A DNA stretch of 32,298 nucleotides from Sulfurospirillum sp. Lineage in GTDB: Bacteria > Campylobacterota > Campylobacteria > Campylobacterales > Sulfurospirillaceae. Of this stretch, positions 1 to 8,456 are shown piece after piece. The stretch is from contig JALSME010000130.1 of the NCBI GenBank assembly GCA_026987955.1, positions 1-32,298 of the forward strand, read 5' to 3'. Made by a program: the position numbers and the translations under genes. The notes beneath the pieces were generated by a model. It saw only the letters and a list, made by a program, of their open reading frames with translations, was not told the DNA's origin and searched no databases. Position 1 is the stretch's first letter; each line of letters opens with the position of its first letter.

Positions 1-11
1 AGGAAAACTAT

Positions 12-461
12 ATGACAAATAGAGAAATTAAAGATTTAATGAGATTTTTTGATGGAAGTGACATCACAAAATTAAAAATTAAAAATGGTGATTTTTTAAT
101 AGAGTTACAAAAAGGTTTAGAGGGAAATACTGTCGTATCAGCACCTGCTCCCGCAGCAGCACCAGTTGCAGTTGCATCTTCAGTTGAAACTGCAGCAACT
201 CCTGTGGTAGAAGAAGTTAGTGGGGATAGTATCAAATCACCAATGGTAGGGACATTTTACACAGCACCTGCTCCAGGAGCTGAACCTTTTGTAAAGGTTG
301 GAACAGTTGTAAAAAAAGGTCAAGCAGTTGCAATTATTGAAGCAATGAAAATTATGAATGAGATTGAAGCTGAATTTGATTGTAGAATAAAAGAGATTCT
401 TCTTAGTGATGGTCAGCCAGTTGAATTCGATATGCCACTGTTTGTGGTTGAGAAAGTTTAA
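12..461 (+). CDS. accB: Biotin carboxyl carrier protein of acetyl-CoA carboxylase
   Basis: Carries biotin between the carboxylase and carboxyltransferase steps that make malonyl-CoA for fatty acid synthesis. The 149-residue protein has the usual layout: an N-terminal helical segment, an Ala/Pro/Val-rich flexible linker (about residues 40-70), and a C-terminal biotinyl domain. The biotinylation motif EAMKIMNE is visible, with the modified lysine at residue 113. The start is preceded by an AGGAAA ribosome binding site at the very edge of the window. accC follows after 2 bases, so the two are co-transcribed. The domain layout and motif make this assignment secure. Confidence 0.97.
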   Translation: MTNREIKDLMRFFDGSDITKLKIKNGDFLIELQKGLEGNTVVSAPAPAAAPVAVASSVETAATPVVEEVSGDSIKSPMVGTFYTAPAPGAEPFVKVGTVVKKGQAVAIIEAMKIMNEIEAEFDCRIKEILLSDGQPVEFDMPLFVVEKV

Positions 462-463
462 CA

Positions 464-1798
464 ATGGCGATTATTGAAAAGATTCTTGTTGCAAACAGAG
501 GAGAGATAGCTCTTCGTGCGATAAGAACCATAAAAGAGATGGGGAAAAAAGCGATTGCTGTTTACTCAAAAGCAGATAAAGATGCTCTTTATTTGAAGTA
601 TGCAGATGCTAGTATCTGTATTGGAGAAGCGGCTTCTAGCGGAAGTTATCTTAACATACCAGCTATCATAAGTGCAGCAGAGATTAGTGGCTGTGATGCA
701 ATTTTTCCAGGGTATGGCTTTTTAAGTGAAAACCAGAGCTTTGTAGAGATTTGCGGACACCATAATATAAAATTTATTGGACCTTCTGTTGATGCTATGA
801 TTTTGATGAGCGATAAATCAAAAGCTAAAGAGGTTATGAAAAAAGCTGGAGTTCCTGTTATAGAGGGAAGTGAAGGTGCCCTTAGTGATGTTGCAGAAGC
901 TGTTGAAATGGCAAAGCAGATTGGCTACCCAGTAATTGTAAAAGCGAGTGCAGGCGGTGGCGGTCGTGGTATGCGTGTTGTTGAGAGAGAAGAGGATTTA
1001 GAAGTTGCTTATCTTTCTGCTGAGAGTGAGTCGTTGACAGCTTTTGGAGATGGAACACTCTATATGGAAAAGTATATCAAAGATCCTCGCCACATTGAAG
1101 TTCAAGTTATTGGGGATTCTCATGGTAATGCTATTCATATAGGCGAAAGAGATTGCTCTTTACAGCGTCGCCATCAAAAGCTCATTGAGGAGTCTCCGGC
1201 TGTTGTTCTTGATGAGAAAACAAGAGCTAAGCTTCATGAAGTTGCAGTAAAAGCGGTGAAGTATTTGAACTACGAAAATGCAGGAACTTTTGAGTTTTTA
1301 CTAGATGCAGATAAAAATTTCTACTTTATGGAAATGAACACAAGACTTCAAGTTGAGCACTGTGTTAGTGAGATGGTAAGTGGCATTGATATAATTGAGC
1401 TTATGATAAGAGTGGCAGAGGGTGAAGAGCTTCCAGCACAAGACACTATAGTCCTAAAAGGACACTCAATCGAGTGTAGGATTACAGCAGAAGACTCTGT
1501 TAAGTTTATTCCAAGCCCAGGAAAAATTACAAAGTATGTAGCTCCAGGTGGCCGTAATGTAAGAGTTGACTCTCATATGTATCAAGGGTATAGCGTTCCT
1601 CCTACTTATGACTCAATGATTGGTAAACTTATAGTTTGGGCAGAAGATAGAGACAAGGCAATTGCTAAGATGAAACAAGCTCTTGGAGAGTATCAGATTG
1701 AGGGGATTAAGACAGTTATCGATTTTCACTCAAAAATGATGGACAATCAAGATTTTATTAGCAATAATTTTGATACAAACTATCTCTCAAAGTATTAA
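464..1798 (+). CDS. accC: Acetyl-CoA carboxylase, biotin carboxylase subunit
   Basis: ATP-dependent carboxylation of the biotin carried by AccB, the first half-reaction of acetyl-CoA carboxylase. The 444 residues match the family length. The N-terminal domain opens with ILVANRGEIALR. The ATP-grasp core has the Gly-rich loop KASAGGGGRGMRVV (about residues 162-175) and the active-site stretch EMNTRLQVEH (about 287-296). The C-terminal domain contains the IECRI motif. It starts 2 bases after accB and is followed by a strong hairpin terminator at 1815-1845. The carboxyltransferase subunits are not in the window. Confidence 0.97.
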   Translation: MAIIEKILVANRGEIALRAIRTIKEMGKKAIAVYSKADKDALYLKYADASICIGEAASSGSYLNIPAIISAAEISGCDAIFPGYGFLSENQSFVEICGHHNIKFIGPSVDAMILMSDKSKAKEVMKKAGVPVIEGSEGALSDVAEAVEMAKQIGYPVIVKASAGGGGRGMRVVEREEDLEVAYLSAESESLTAFGDGTLYMEKYIKDPRHIEVQVIGDSHGNAIHIGERDCSLQRRHQKLIEESPAVVLDEKTRAKLHEVAVKAVKYLNYENAGTFEFLLDADKNFYFMEMNTRLQVEHCVSEMVSGIDIIELMIRVAEGEELPAQDTIVLKGHSIECRITAEDSVKFIPSPGKITKYVAPGGRNVRVDSHMYQGYSVPPTYDSMIGKLIVWAEDRDKAIAKMKQALGEYQIEGIKTVIDFHSKMMDNQDFISNNFDTNYLSKY

Positions 1799-1814
1799 AT
1801 TATAGAACTTTAGT

Positions 1815-1845
1815 TAAGTGCCTGACAATAAATGTCAGGCACTTA
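1815..1845. terminator. Bidirectional hairpin terminator between accC and the SurA-like gene
   Basis: Perfect 13-bp stem (TAAGTGCCTGACA with its complement) around a 5-base ATAAA loop, between two convergent genes. Short T-rich or A-rich tails lie on both sides, so it can serve both strands. Confidence 0.85.
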
Positions 1846-1865
1846 TTAGACTATAGGTACCCACA

Positions 1866-2708
1866 TTATGAAGGTGGTCTTACTACTACAATTGAGGCAG
1901 AAGACTTAAGTTTTTCAAAGTAATCTTTGATTGCCTTTTGCTCTTTTTGTTGCGAGAGAACTCTATATATGTTTGGTTTTGCCTTTTCAAAAGGTATGGT
2001 TTGAAAGTCTCCTTTACTTTTTACAAACAACATAGTACTTCCCTCTTTGTTATTTATTATTTGAGTAAATGTTCCATCTTTAGTTCTGTTTAGTAGAGCA
2101 TTAAGATTTCTATCTAACTCTTTTGCATATAGTGTTTTAGATTGAATCTTAACCCCTTTTGGTTGGAGCATAGGATTTTTTTGTATTGCTACTAGATCAT
2201 TGGGATTTTGTGCTGTATATATGTTTACATCAAAACTACCTGCAAGTTTGAACTCTTCTTGGTTATCATCATAGAATTTTTTTAGTTCGCTCTCTTCAAT
2301 ACCTTTTATTTTATCTCTATATATAGTTTGATACAGTTTATCTGTTTTGATTTTGTTCTTTAACTCTTTTTTATAATCGGTAATTTTTATATCTTTGCTT
2401 TTGAGCATGTTTAAAAATTCATATTGGCTCATATTGTTTTTACTTGCTAAGTTGTCAATATAGTTATCTACCTCAAATATATCTGCTGTTATTCCTAGTT
2501 TTTTTATTTGTGATTGCTCAAGTTTTTGTCTGACTAGAATCTCAAGAGACTCTTTTTTTGATACTTTATACTTTTGTGAGTATTTGTAGACCTCATAGAG
2601 AGTTATAGGCTCATCGTTTATAATGACAGAAACACCGGTTATAATACCTGAAAATCCTAGTGTTGCGAAGATGGATGCTCCAACTAAAATTCGTTGAATA
2701 ATTTTCAA
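1866..2708 (-). CDS. Periplasmic SurA-like chaperone with degenerate PPIase region
   Basis: A 280-residue exported protein. Residues 1-30 form a Lys/Arg-started hydrophobic segment that looks like a signal peptide or membrane anchor. Then comes a SurA-N-like helical domain (VSVIINDEPITLYEVYKYSQ, then repeated charged helices) with the typical 'xxIxDxxITxYE' entry. A shorter C-terminal part (about 150-280) looks like a decayed parvulin domain: its end (FVKSKGDFQTIPFEKAKPNI) resembles the parvulin tail, but I do not see an intact catalytic core. The probable role is outer-membrane protein folding. The position between accC and gltX resembles Cj1289 in Campylobacter jejuni (recalled, not searched). 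It is transcribed divergently from gltX. Confidence 0.75.
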   Translation of the reverse strand: MKIIQRILVGASIFATLGFSGIITGVSVIINDEPITLYEVYKYSQKYKVSKKESLEILVRQKLEQSQIKKLGITADIFEVDNYIDNLASKNNMSQYEFLNMLKSKDIKITDYKKELKNKIKTDKLYQTIYRDKIKGIEESELKKFYDDNQEEFKLAGSFDVNIYTAQNPNDLVAIQKNPMLQPKGVKIQSKTLYAKELDRNLNALLNRTKDGTFTQIINNKEGSTMLFVKSKGDFQTIPFEKAKPNIYRVLSQQKEQKAIKDYFEKLKSSASIVVVRPPS

Positions 2709-2809
2709 TAATAATCCTTTTGTAAGTAAAAATAGCTTACAATGATAACATTATTTTTAAAAAACTAAATTAAAATATGCTAAATTAACTCAATAAGAAA
2801 AAAAATTTC

Positions 2810-2852
2810 TATAATTTCTATACAAGAGTAACAATTTGACACAATTTAAGGA
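2810..2852 (+). promoter_or_regulatory. Putative gltX promoter and ribosome binding site
   Basis: A TATAAT hexamer at 2810-2815 lies in a very AT-rich stretch, followed by an AAGGA Shine-Dalgarno at 2848-2852, 6 bases before the gltX ATG. Epsilon-class sigma70 promoters often lack a clear -35, and none is evident here. Confidence 0.5.
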
Positions 2853-2858
2853 CATTTT

Positions 2859-4247
2859 ATGCTTGTAACTCGTTTTGCACCATCACCAACAGGATACTTA
2901 CATATAGGGGGACTCAGAACCGCACTCTACAGCTACCTTTGGGCAAAGAAAAATAGCGGAAAGTTTTTACTACGCATTGAAGATACTGATCTTAAAAGAA
3001 ACTCAAAAGAGGCAGCACTTGCTATCGAAGAGGCTTTTAGATGGACAGGACTGAGTCATGATGGAGATATTACTTATCAATCAGAAAGATTTGATATATA
3101 TAAAAAATATATTAAGCAGCTTTTAGATGAAGGAAAAGCTTACTATTGTTATATGAGTCAAGACGAGAGAGATGCACTCTACGAGAAGCAAAAAGCAAAT
3201 AAAGAGCGAACTAAGTATGATGGAAGGTATAGAGATTTCCAAGGAGAAGTTCCAAGCGACATTGAACCAGTAGTTCGCATAAAGGCACCTTTAGAGGGAG
3301 AGATTAGTTTTAAAGATGGGGTTAAGGGTGAAGTTAAGTTTGATGTAAAAGATGCTTTAGATGATTTTGTAATAGCAAGAGCAGACGGCACACCGCTATA
3401 TAATTTTGTTGTAGCAGTTGATGATGCACTTATGGGAGTTACAGAGGTAATCCGCGGGGATGATCATCTTTCCAATACGCCAAAGCAGATAGTTGTTTAT
3501 GATGCTTTGGGATTTAAAATTCCTAAGTTCTATCATGTTCCTATGATACTTAATCCAAGTGGTAAGAAACTTTCGAAAAGAGATGGTGCAATGGATGTTA
3601 TGGAGTACAAAAAAGAGGGTATCTTGCCTGAAGCACTTTTAAACTTTTTGGTTCGTTTAGGTTGGAGCCATGGTGATCAAGAAATCTTTAGTATGAGTGA
3701 AATGCTAGAGCTTTTTGATCCAAATGAGATTAATAAATCAGCATCAGCATACAATGCAGAAAAACTATCTTGGATTAATGCACACTATATCAAAAATCTA
3801 CCTACAGAGAGATTAGTAGAAGTATTAAAAGAGTATGAACTAGATTTGAGTAGGTTTGAAAAAAAAGAGCAGCTTATAGATTTATTAAGAGATAGAGCGA
3901 AAGATATAAATGAATTAAAGTCTATGGTTAATTCTATTATAATTGAGCCAAATGAATATGATCAGAAAGCAGTAGAGAAGTTTTTAAAAGATGATGCCTT
4001 AGAAATTTTGGAGGCATTTAATAAAGAGTTAAAATCAAAAGGTGAAGTAACTCTACCTGAAGATTTTAAAGAGGTTGCAAATAACTTTTTAGAAAAAAGA
4101 GGCTTAAAGCTAAAACACTTAGCACAGCCTATAAGAATTGCAATTGTCGGTAGTGCGGTTAGCCCATCGGTGTTTGATGTACTTAGCATTGTAGGTTACA
4201 AAGATGTTGTTAAAAGAATTGACAACTTAATTAGCAGAGGAGAATAG
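2859..4247 (+). CDS. gltX: Glutamyl-tRNA synthetase
   Basis: Charges tRNA with glutamate. The 462 residues match the class I family. The HIGH-type motif TGYLHIGG is near residue 12 and the KMSKS-type motif KKLSKRDGA near residue 240. The C-terminal helical anticodon-binding region follows. Campylobacterota commonly carry two gltX paralogues, one of which charges tRNA-Gln for later amidation; the sequence alone does not tell me which paralogue this is. Malic enzyme follows after one base, so the two share an mRNA. Confidence 0.96.
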   Translation: MLVTRFAPSPTGYLHIGGLRTALYSYLWAKKNSGKFLLRIEDTDLKRNSKEAALAIEEAFRWTGLSHDGDITYQSERFDIYKKYIKQLLDEGKAYYCYMSQDERDALYEKQKANKERTKYDGRYRDFQGEVPSDIEPVVRIKAPLEGEISFKDGVKGEVKFDVKDALDDFVIARADGTPLYNFVVAVDDALMGVTEVIRGDDHLSNTPKQIVVYDALGFKIPKFYHVPMILNPSGKKLSKRDGAMDVMEYKKEGILPEALLNFLVRLGWSHGDQEIFSMSEMLELFDPNEINKSASAYNAEKLSWINAHYIKNLPTERLVEVLKEYELDLSRFEKKEQLIDLLRDRAKDINELKSMVNSIIIEPNEYDQKAVEKFLKDDALEILEAFNKELKSKGEVTLPEDFKEVANNFLEKRGLKLKHLAQPIRIAIVGSAVSPSVFDVLSIVGYKDVVKRIDNLISRGE

Positions 4248-4248
4248 A

Positions 4249-5529
4249 GTGGCAAAGAGTATTAAGGTTACAAAAGAGGAATCATTAGAGTACCATATTG
4301 GTGGTAAGATAGGAATTGAAATTACAAAACCATGCGACACAGCAAGAGATCTTTCAATGGCATACACTCCAGGTGTCGCATATCCTTGCCGTGACATAGA
4401 GGCTGATCCTGAATTGGCATATAAGTATACAAACAAGAGTAATTTAGTAGCGGTTATTACGGATAGTACAGCAGTTCTTGGGTTGGGAGATATTGGTGCA
4501 GTTGCAGGTAAGCCAGTTATGGAGGGCAAATCTGTACTTTTTAAAGCATTTGCAAATGTAGATGCATTTGATATTGAGCTTGACGAGAAGGACCCACAGA
4601 AGATTATAGATATCTGTAGAGCTATGGCACCAACATTTGGTGGAATTAATCTTGAAGATATTAAAGCTCCAAAATGTTTTGAAATTGAGGAAAAACTTCA
4701 AGCTTTAGTAGATATCCCAGTTATGCACGATGACCAACATGGAACTGCTATGATAACTACAGCAGGGCTTATCAATGCACTTGAGATAAGTGGAAAAGAC
4801 ATAAAAAAGATGAAAATTGTTGTTTCAGGAGCGGGAGCAGCAGGAATTGCATGTGCAAAGATGTATAGACTATTGGGTGCAAATCATATTGTAATGCTTG
4901 ACTCAAAAGGTGTGATTCACTCTAAGAGAGACGATTTGAACAAATACAAAGCACAATTTGCAATTGAGACGGATGACAGAACTCTAGACGATGCAATGAA
5001 GGGTGCCGATATGTTTTTAGGGCTTTCTGCTCCAAATATAGTAAGTAAAGAAATGATAAAAAGCATGAACACAGAACCAATTATATTTGCCCTCTCAAAT
5101 CCAGTTCCAGAGGTTCTACCAGAGCTTGTAAAAGAAGTTAGGGATGATGTAATGATGGGAACAGGAAGAAGTGACTATCCTAATCAAGTTAACAATGTTC
5201 TTGGCTTCCCATTTATCTTTAGAGGAGCTTTAGATGTAAGAGCAACTAAAGTAACAGAAGGTATGAAAATGGCAGCTGCAAGAGCACTAGCAGAACTTGC
5301 AAAAAAAGATGTTCCAAGTTATGTTAAAGAGGCATATGGTGGAGAAGACTTGAAATTTGGTTATGATTATATAATTCCAAAGCCATTTGATCGAAGAGTT
5401 CTTCCTGAAGTAAGCACAGCAGTGGCTCGTGCAGCAATCGAAGATGGTGTTGCAAGAGTAAGTGAGAGTTTTGATATAGATGCATATTACTCAAAGTTAT
5501 CTTGGCAGATAGAGACTGAAAGAAAGTAA
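4249..5529 (+). CDS. maeB: NAD(P)-dependent malic enzyme
   Basis: Oxidative decarboxylation of malate to pyruvate. The 426 residues correspond to the short bacterial form without the phosphotransacetylase-like C-terminal domain. Visible features are the N-terminal AYTPGVA motif, the malic signature DDQHGTA (about residue 163), and the Rossmann-type loop VVSGAGAAGIACAKM (about 189-203). The ORF opens with GTG one base after the gltX stop, and the end of gltX supplies the AGAGGAG ribosome binding site, implying translational coupling. A strong terminator hairpin follows. Confidence 0.95.
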   Translation: MAKSIKVTKEESLEYHIGGKIGIEITKPCDTARDLSMAYTPGVAYPCRDIEADPELAYKYTNKSNLVAVITDSTAVLGLGDIGAVAGKPVMEGKSVLFKAFANVDAFDIELDEKDPQKIIDICRAMAPTFGGINLEDIKAPKCFEIEEKLQALVDIPVMHDDQHGTAMITTAGLINALEISGKDIKKMKIVVSGAGAAGIACAKMYRLLGANHIVMLDSKGVIHSKRDDLNKYKAQFAIETDDRTLDDAMKGADMFLGLSAPNIVSKEMIKSMNTEPIIFALSNPVPEVLPELVKEVRDDVMMGTGRSDYPNQVNNVLGFPFIFRGALDVRATKVTEGMKMAAARALAELAKKDVPSYVKEAYGGEDLKFGYDYIIPKPFDRRVLPEVSTAVARAAIEDGVARVSESFDIDAYYSKLSWQIETERK

Positions 5530-5535
5530 TACAAC

Positions 5536-5568
5536 AAATATCAAGCAAGTTCTACTTGCTTGATATTT
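5536..5568 (+). terminator. Hairpin terminator after malic enzyme
   Basis: Perfect 14-bp stem (AAATATCAAGCAAG and its complement) with loop TTCTA, followed by a T-rich stretch. It separates the gltX-maeB unit from adk. Confidence 0.85.
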
Positions 5569-5608
5569 CTAAATTTTATCTCTTATCTCTTATTAAATAC
5601 AATTTTTA

Positions 5609-5644
5609 TATACTTACTCCAAATAAACTAAGGAGAGTACTCTC
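5609..5644 (+). promoter_or_regulatory. adk promoter and palindrome-covered ribosome binding site
   Basis: A TATACT -10-like hexamer lies at 5609-5614. The Shine-Dalgarno AAGGAG (5630-5635) runs into a perfect 12-bp palindrome GAGAGTACTCTC (5633-5644) that ends directly at the adk ATG. Folding would partly hide the ribosome binding site. Confidence 0.45.
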
Positions 5645-6286
5645 ATGAATTTAATGGTATTTGGAGCACCTGGTGCAGGAAAAGGCACTCAGGCAAAGTT
5701 TCTAATCGAAAAATATGGTATTCCGCAGATTTCAACAGGAGATATACTAAGAGCTGCAATTGCAGATAAGACTGCAATGGGAATGGAAGCAAAAAAGTTT
5801 ATGGATGAGGGCAAGCTTGTTCCTGATTCTACAATTATAGGAATCATAAAAGATAGACTAGCTCAAGATGACTGTAAAAATGGTTTTATTCTTGACGGAT
5901 TTCCTAGAACTCTTCCTCAAGCAGAAGCTTTGAGAGATCTAATGAATGATATGAATATATCACTAGATAAGGTAATATCACTAAATGTTCCAGATTCACT
6001 TATAGTCGGTAGAATTACAGGCAGACGGGTATGTCCTGATTGTGGAGCATCTTTTCATGTAGAGTTTAACCCTAGTAAAGTTGAAGATATTTGTGACTAC
6101 TGTGGTGGAAAGCTTATGGTTAGAAAAGATGACAATGCCGAGACTGTTAAGAGCAGACTTGGAGCATATCACGAGCAAACAGCACCACTGATAGCTTTTT
6201 ACAAAGATATGGGTGTTATGGTTGAACTTGATGGCACTAAAGATGTAGGTGAAGTAACAAAAGATATGTTTAAGGCGATTGGATAA
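5645..6286 (+). CDS. adk: Adenylate kinase, zinc-binding LID type
   Basis: Interconverts ATP + AMP and 2 ADP. The 213 residues include the P-loop GAPGAGKGTQ (residues 7-16), the AMP-site GDILRA, and the DGFPRT motif. The LID domain carries two CxxC pairs (CPDCG and CDYCG, about residues 131-155), the four-cysteine zinc site of long-form adenylate kinases. The stop codon overlaps the upp ATG by one base (TAATG), so the two are translationally coupled. Confidence 0.97.
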   Translation: MNLMVFGAPGAGKGTQAKFLIEKYGIPQISTGDILRAAIADKTAMGMEAKKFMDEGKLVPDSTIIGIIKDRLAQDDCKNGFILDGFPRTLPQAEALRDLMNDMNISLDKVISLNVPDSLIVGRITGRRVCPDCGASFHVEFNPSKVEDICDYCGGKLMVRKDDNAETVKSRLGAYHEQTAPLIAFYKDMGVMVELDGTKDVGEVTKDMFKAIG

Positions 6287-6909
6287 TGAAAAATATCAAT
6301 ATAATCAACCACCCTCTAATAGAGCATAAGCTAACTATACTTAGGGATGAAAATACAGATCCATTTCACTTTAGACTCTTAGTAGATGAGATTTCATATC
6401 TCATGCTTTTTGAAGCAACAAGAGACTTGCCATTAAGAGATACAACAGTAACAACTCCAGTGGCAACTGCAAGTGCTAAAAAACTAGATACGAAACTTAT
6501 GATTTGTCCTATTTTAAGAGCTGCTCTTGGTATGCTAGATGGAATTTTTAAGCTTATTCCAGATGCAAGCGTTGGATTTCTAGGCTTTCAAAGAAATGAA
6601 GAGACGCTTGAGCCTGAGTTTTACTATGCTAAACTTCCTGAAGATCACAAAGAAAGAACAGCTATCATCATAGATCCTATGTTTGCAACAGGTGGAACTG
6701 CTATCGATGCTGTAAATTTTCTTAAAGAGAAGGGCGTAAAAGATATAAGATTTCTTGCTATAGTTGCAGCACCTGAAGGAATTGAGAAATTTTCAAAAAT
6801 TCATCCAGATGTATCTGTTTATATTGCAGCTATAGATGAAAAGTTAAACGAAAATGGATATATAGTTCCAGGTCTTGGCGATGCAGGGGATAGAGTTTTT
6901 AATACTTGA
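6286..6909 (+). CDS. upp: Uracil phosphoribosyltransferase
   Basis: Pyrimidine salvage: uracil + PRPP gives UMP. The 207 residues match the family. The PRPP-binding loop is visible in IIDPMFATGGTAIDAV (about residues 126-141), and the C-terminus GLGDAGDRVFNT is the standard uracil-binding end. It starts within the adk stop codon. Downstream is the duplicated repeat/terminator region, then convergent gdhA. Confidence 0.96.
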   Translation: MKNINIINHPLIEHKLTILRDENTDPFHFRLLVDEISYLMLFEATRDLPLRDTTVTTPVATASAKKLDTKLMICPILRAALGMLDGIFKLIPDASVGFLGFQRNEETLEPEFYYAKLPEDHKERTAIIIDPMFATGGTAIDAVNFLKEKGVKDIRFLAIVAAPEGIEKFSKIHPDVSVYIAAIDEKLNENGYIVPGLGDAGDRVFNT

Positions 6910-6918
6910 GAACCGTAA

Positions 6919-6944
6919 AAAAACAGCAATTTCTTGCTGTTTTT
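6919..6944. terminator. Terminator hairpin, copy 1
   Basis: AAAAACAGCAA pairs with TTGCTGTTTTT around a TTTC loop. The A-rich and T-rich flanks make it usable on both strands, ending upp transcripts on the plus strand. Confidence 0.8.
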
Positions 6945-6998
6945 AGGTTCGGAACCAAAGGTGATATGCACTTGTGCATCACCGTAGGCTAATAGTAA

Positions 6999-7024
6999 AA
7001 AAACAGCAATTTCTTGCTGTTTTT
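6999..7024. terminator. Terminator hairpin, copy 2
   Basis: Exact duplicate of the 6919-6944 hairpin 80 bp downstream. On the minus strand this is the hairpin nearest the gdhA stop codon. Confidence 0.75.
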
Positions 7025-7080
7025 AGGTTCGGAACCAAAGGTGATATACGCTTGTGTATCACCATAGGTTTTTTAAATTT

Positions 7081-8442
7081 TTAAACAGCACCCTGATCAA
7101 TCATAGAATCAGCTACTTTTTTGAATCCAGCTATATTTGCACCAACCATCAGGTTTCCTTCAAAGCCAAACTCTTTTGAAGTATCGTATGAAAGGTCAAA
7201 TATGTTTTTCATAATTGATCTAAGTTGAGAATCAACTTCGGCAAATGACCATTTTTGCATACTTGCATTTTGACTCATCTCTAGTTGAGAAGTGGCAACA
7301 CCACCAGCATTGGCAGCTTTTGCAGGTCCGTACATAATGCCGTTAGCAAGCATATACTCAATTGCTTCTGGAGTTGTAGGCATATTTGCACCTTCACATA
7401 CTAATTTACATCCATTTTTATGTAAGTTTTTCATATCTTCTAGGTTTAGCTCATTTTGAGTTGCACTAGGGAATGCAATATCACAAGGAACTCCCCAAAC
7501 TGCATTTGTTCCTTCTGGGTAACTATGAACAGGAAGATAAGTTGCATCAGTATGTAGTTTTGCATACTCCTCAAGAGATTGTCTGTTAGCCTCTTTTATA
7601 AGTTTCAAGCTATCTAAGTCGATACCATTTTTATCATAAATCATACCACGAGAGTCACTACATGTTACAGGCTTAGCACCCATATCATATAGCTTTTGGA
7701 TTGTATAAATTGCAACATTTCCACTTCCTGATACTGTAGCAATTTTACCTTCTAAATCATCATCCTGCTTGTTTAGTACATTGCCAGCGAAGTAAACTGA
7801 ACCAAAACCTGTTGCTTCAGTTCTTGCTAGACTTCCACCCCAGTTAACACCTTTTCCTGTTAGTATTCCTTCAAAGTTACCAGTAAGTCTTTTGTACTCA
7901 CCAAACATGTAACCAATCTCACGGCCACCAACACCAATATCTCCAGCAGGAACATCTCTAGTTTCACCAATATGCTTTGAAAGCTCAATCATAAATGACT
8001 GACAAAACCTCATGATTTCTCCATCACTTTTACCTTTAGGGTCAAAGTTAGATCCACCTTTACCGCCACCAATAGAGAGACCAGTTAGTGAGTTTTTGAA
8101 AATTTGCTCAAAACCAAGAAACTTGATAATTCCTAGGTTTACACTTGGATGAAATCTAAGTCCACCTTTATATGGTCCGATTGCTGAGTTAAACTGAACT
8201 CTATAGCCTATATTTGTTTGAATTTTACCAGAATCATCCATCCATACAACACGAAACAAGATTTGTCTCTCAGGTATTACAATTCTCTCCAATATGTTTT
8301 GCTCATCATATTTAGGCTCAGCCTTTAAAAGTGGCTCTAAGCTCATGAGAACTTCTTCAACTGCTTGATAAAATTCAGTTTGACCTGGAGTGCTTTGCAT
8401 TGTTGTTTTCATTACTTTGTCAATATAATTTTGAACTGACAT
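7081..8442 (-). CDS. gdhA: Glutamate dehydrogenase, hexameric type
   Basis: Reductive amination of 2-oxoglutarate with ammonia; the 450-residue NADP-type enzymes are usually assimilatory. The 453 residues include the substrate-binding stretch PYKGGLRFHPSVN (about residues 90-102), the catalytic-lysine region SIGGGKGGSNFDPKG (about 122-136), and a C-terminal Rossmann domain with VSGSGNVAIY. A Shine-Dalgarno AAAGGA precedes the ATG. It begins 14 bases after the mqnA stop on the same strand, so it can be co-transcribed with mqnA. Confidence 0.96.
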   Translation of the reverse strand: MSVQNYIDKVMKTTMQSTPGQTEFYQAVEEVLMSLEPLLKAEPKYDEQNILERIVIPERQILFRVVWMDDSGKIQTNIGYRVQFNSAIGPYKGGLRFHPSVNLGIIKFLGFEQIFKNSLTGLSIGGGKGGSNFDPKGKSDGEIMRFCQSFMIELSKHIGETRDVPAGDIGVGGREIGYMFGEYKRLTGNFEGILTGKGVNWGGSLARTEATGFGSVYFAGNVLNKQDDDLEGKIATVSGSGNVAIYTIQKLYDMGAKPVTCSDSRGMIYDKNGIDLDSLKLIKEANRQSLEEYAKLHTDATYLPVHSYPEGTNAVWGVPCDIAFPSATQNELNLEDMKNLHKNGCKLVCEGANMPTTPEAIEYMLANGIMYGPAKAANAGGVATSQLEMSQNASMQKWSFAEVDSQLRSIMKNIFDLSYDTSKEFGFEGNLMVGANIAGFKKVADSMIDQGAV

Positions 8443-8456
8443 AAATTTTCCTTTGT

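Larger units (their letters stand above)
6915..7068. repeat. Two tandem copies of a 74-base structured repeat, 80-bp period
   Basis: Copy 1 is 6915-6988 and copy 2 is 6995-7068. The first ~53 bases are identical; the rest differs only by four transitions. Each unit has three inverted repeats: an 11-bp stem with poly-A and poly-T flanks (terminator-like), a small GGTT-CGG-AACC hairpin, and a ~10-bp stem starting GGTGATAT and ending ATCACC. It lies between convergent upp and gdhA, so one copy probably acts as their shared terminator and the other is a duplication. Confidence 0.85.

Noticed and set aside
6915-7068. CRISPR array
   Set aside because: Only two copies, adjacent and self-complementary, with no unique spacers of proper length and no cas genes.
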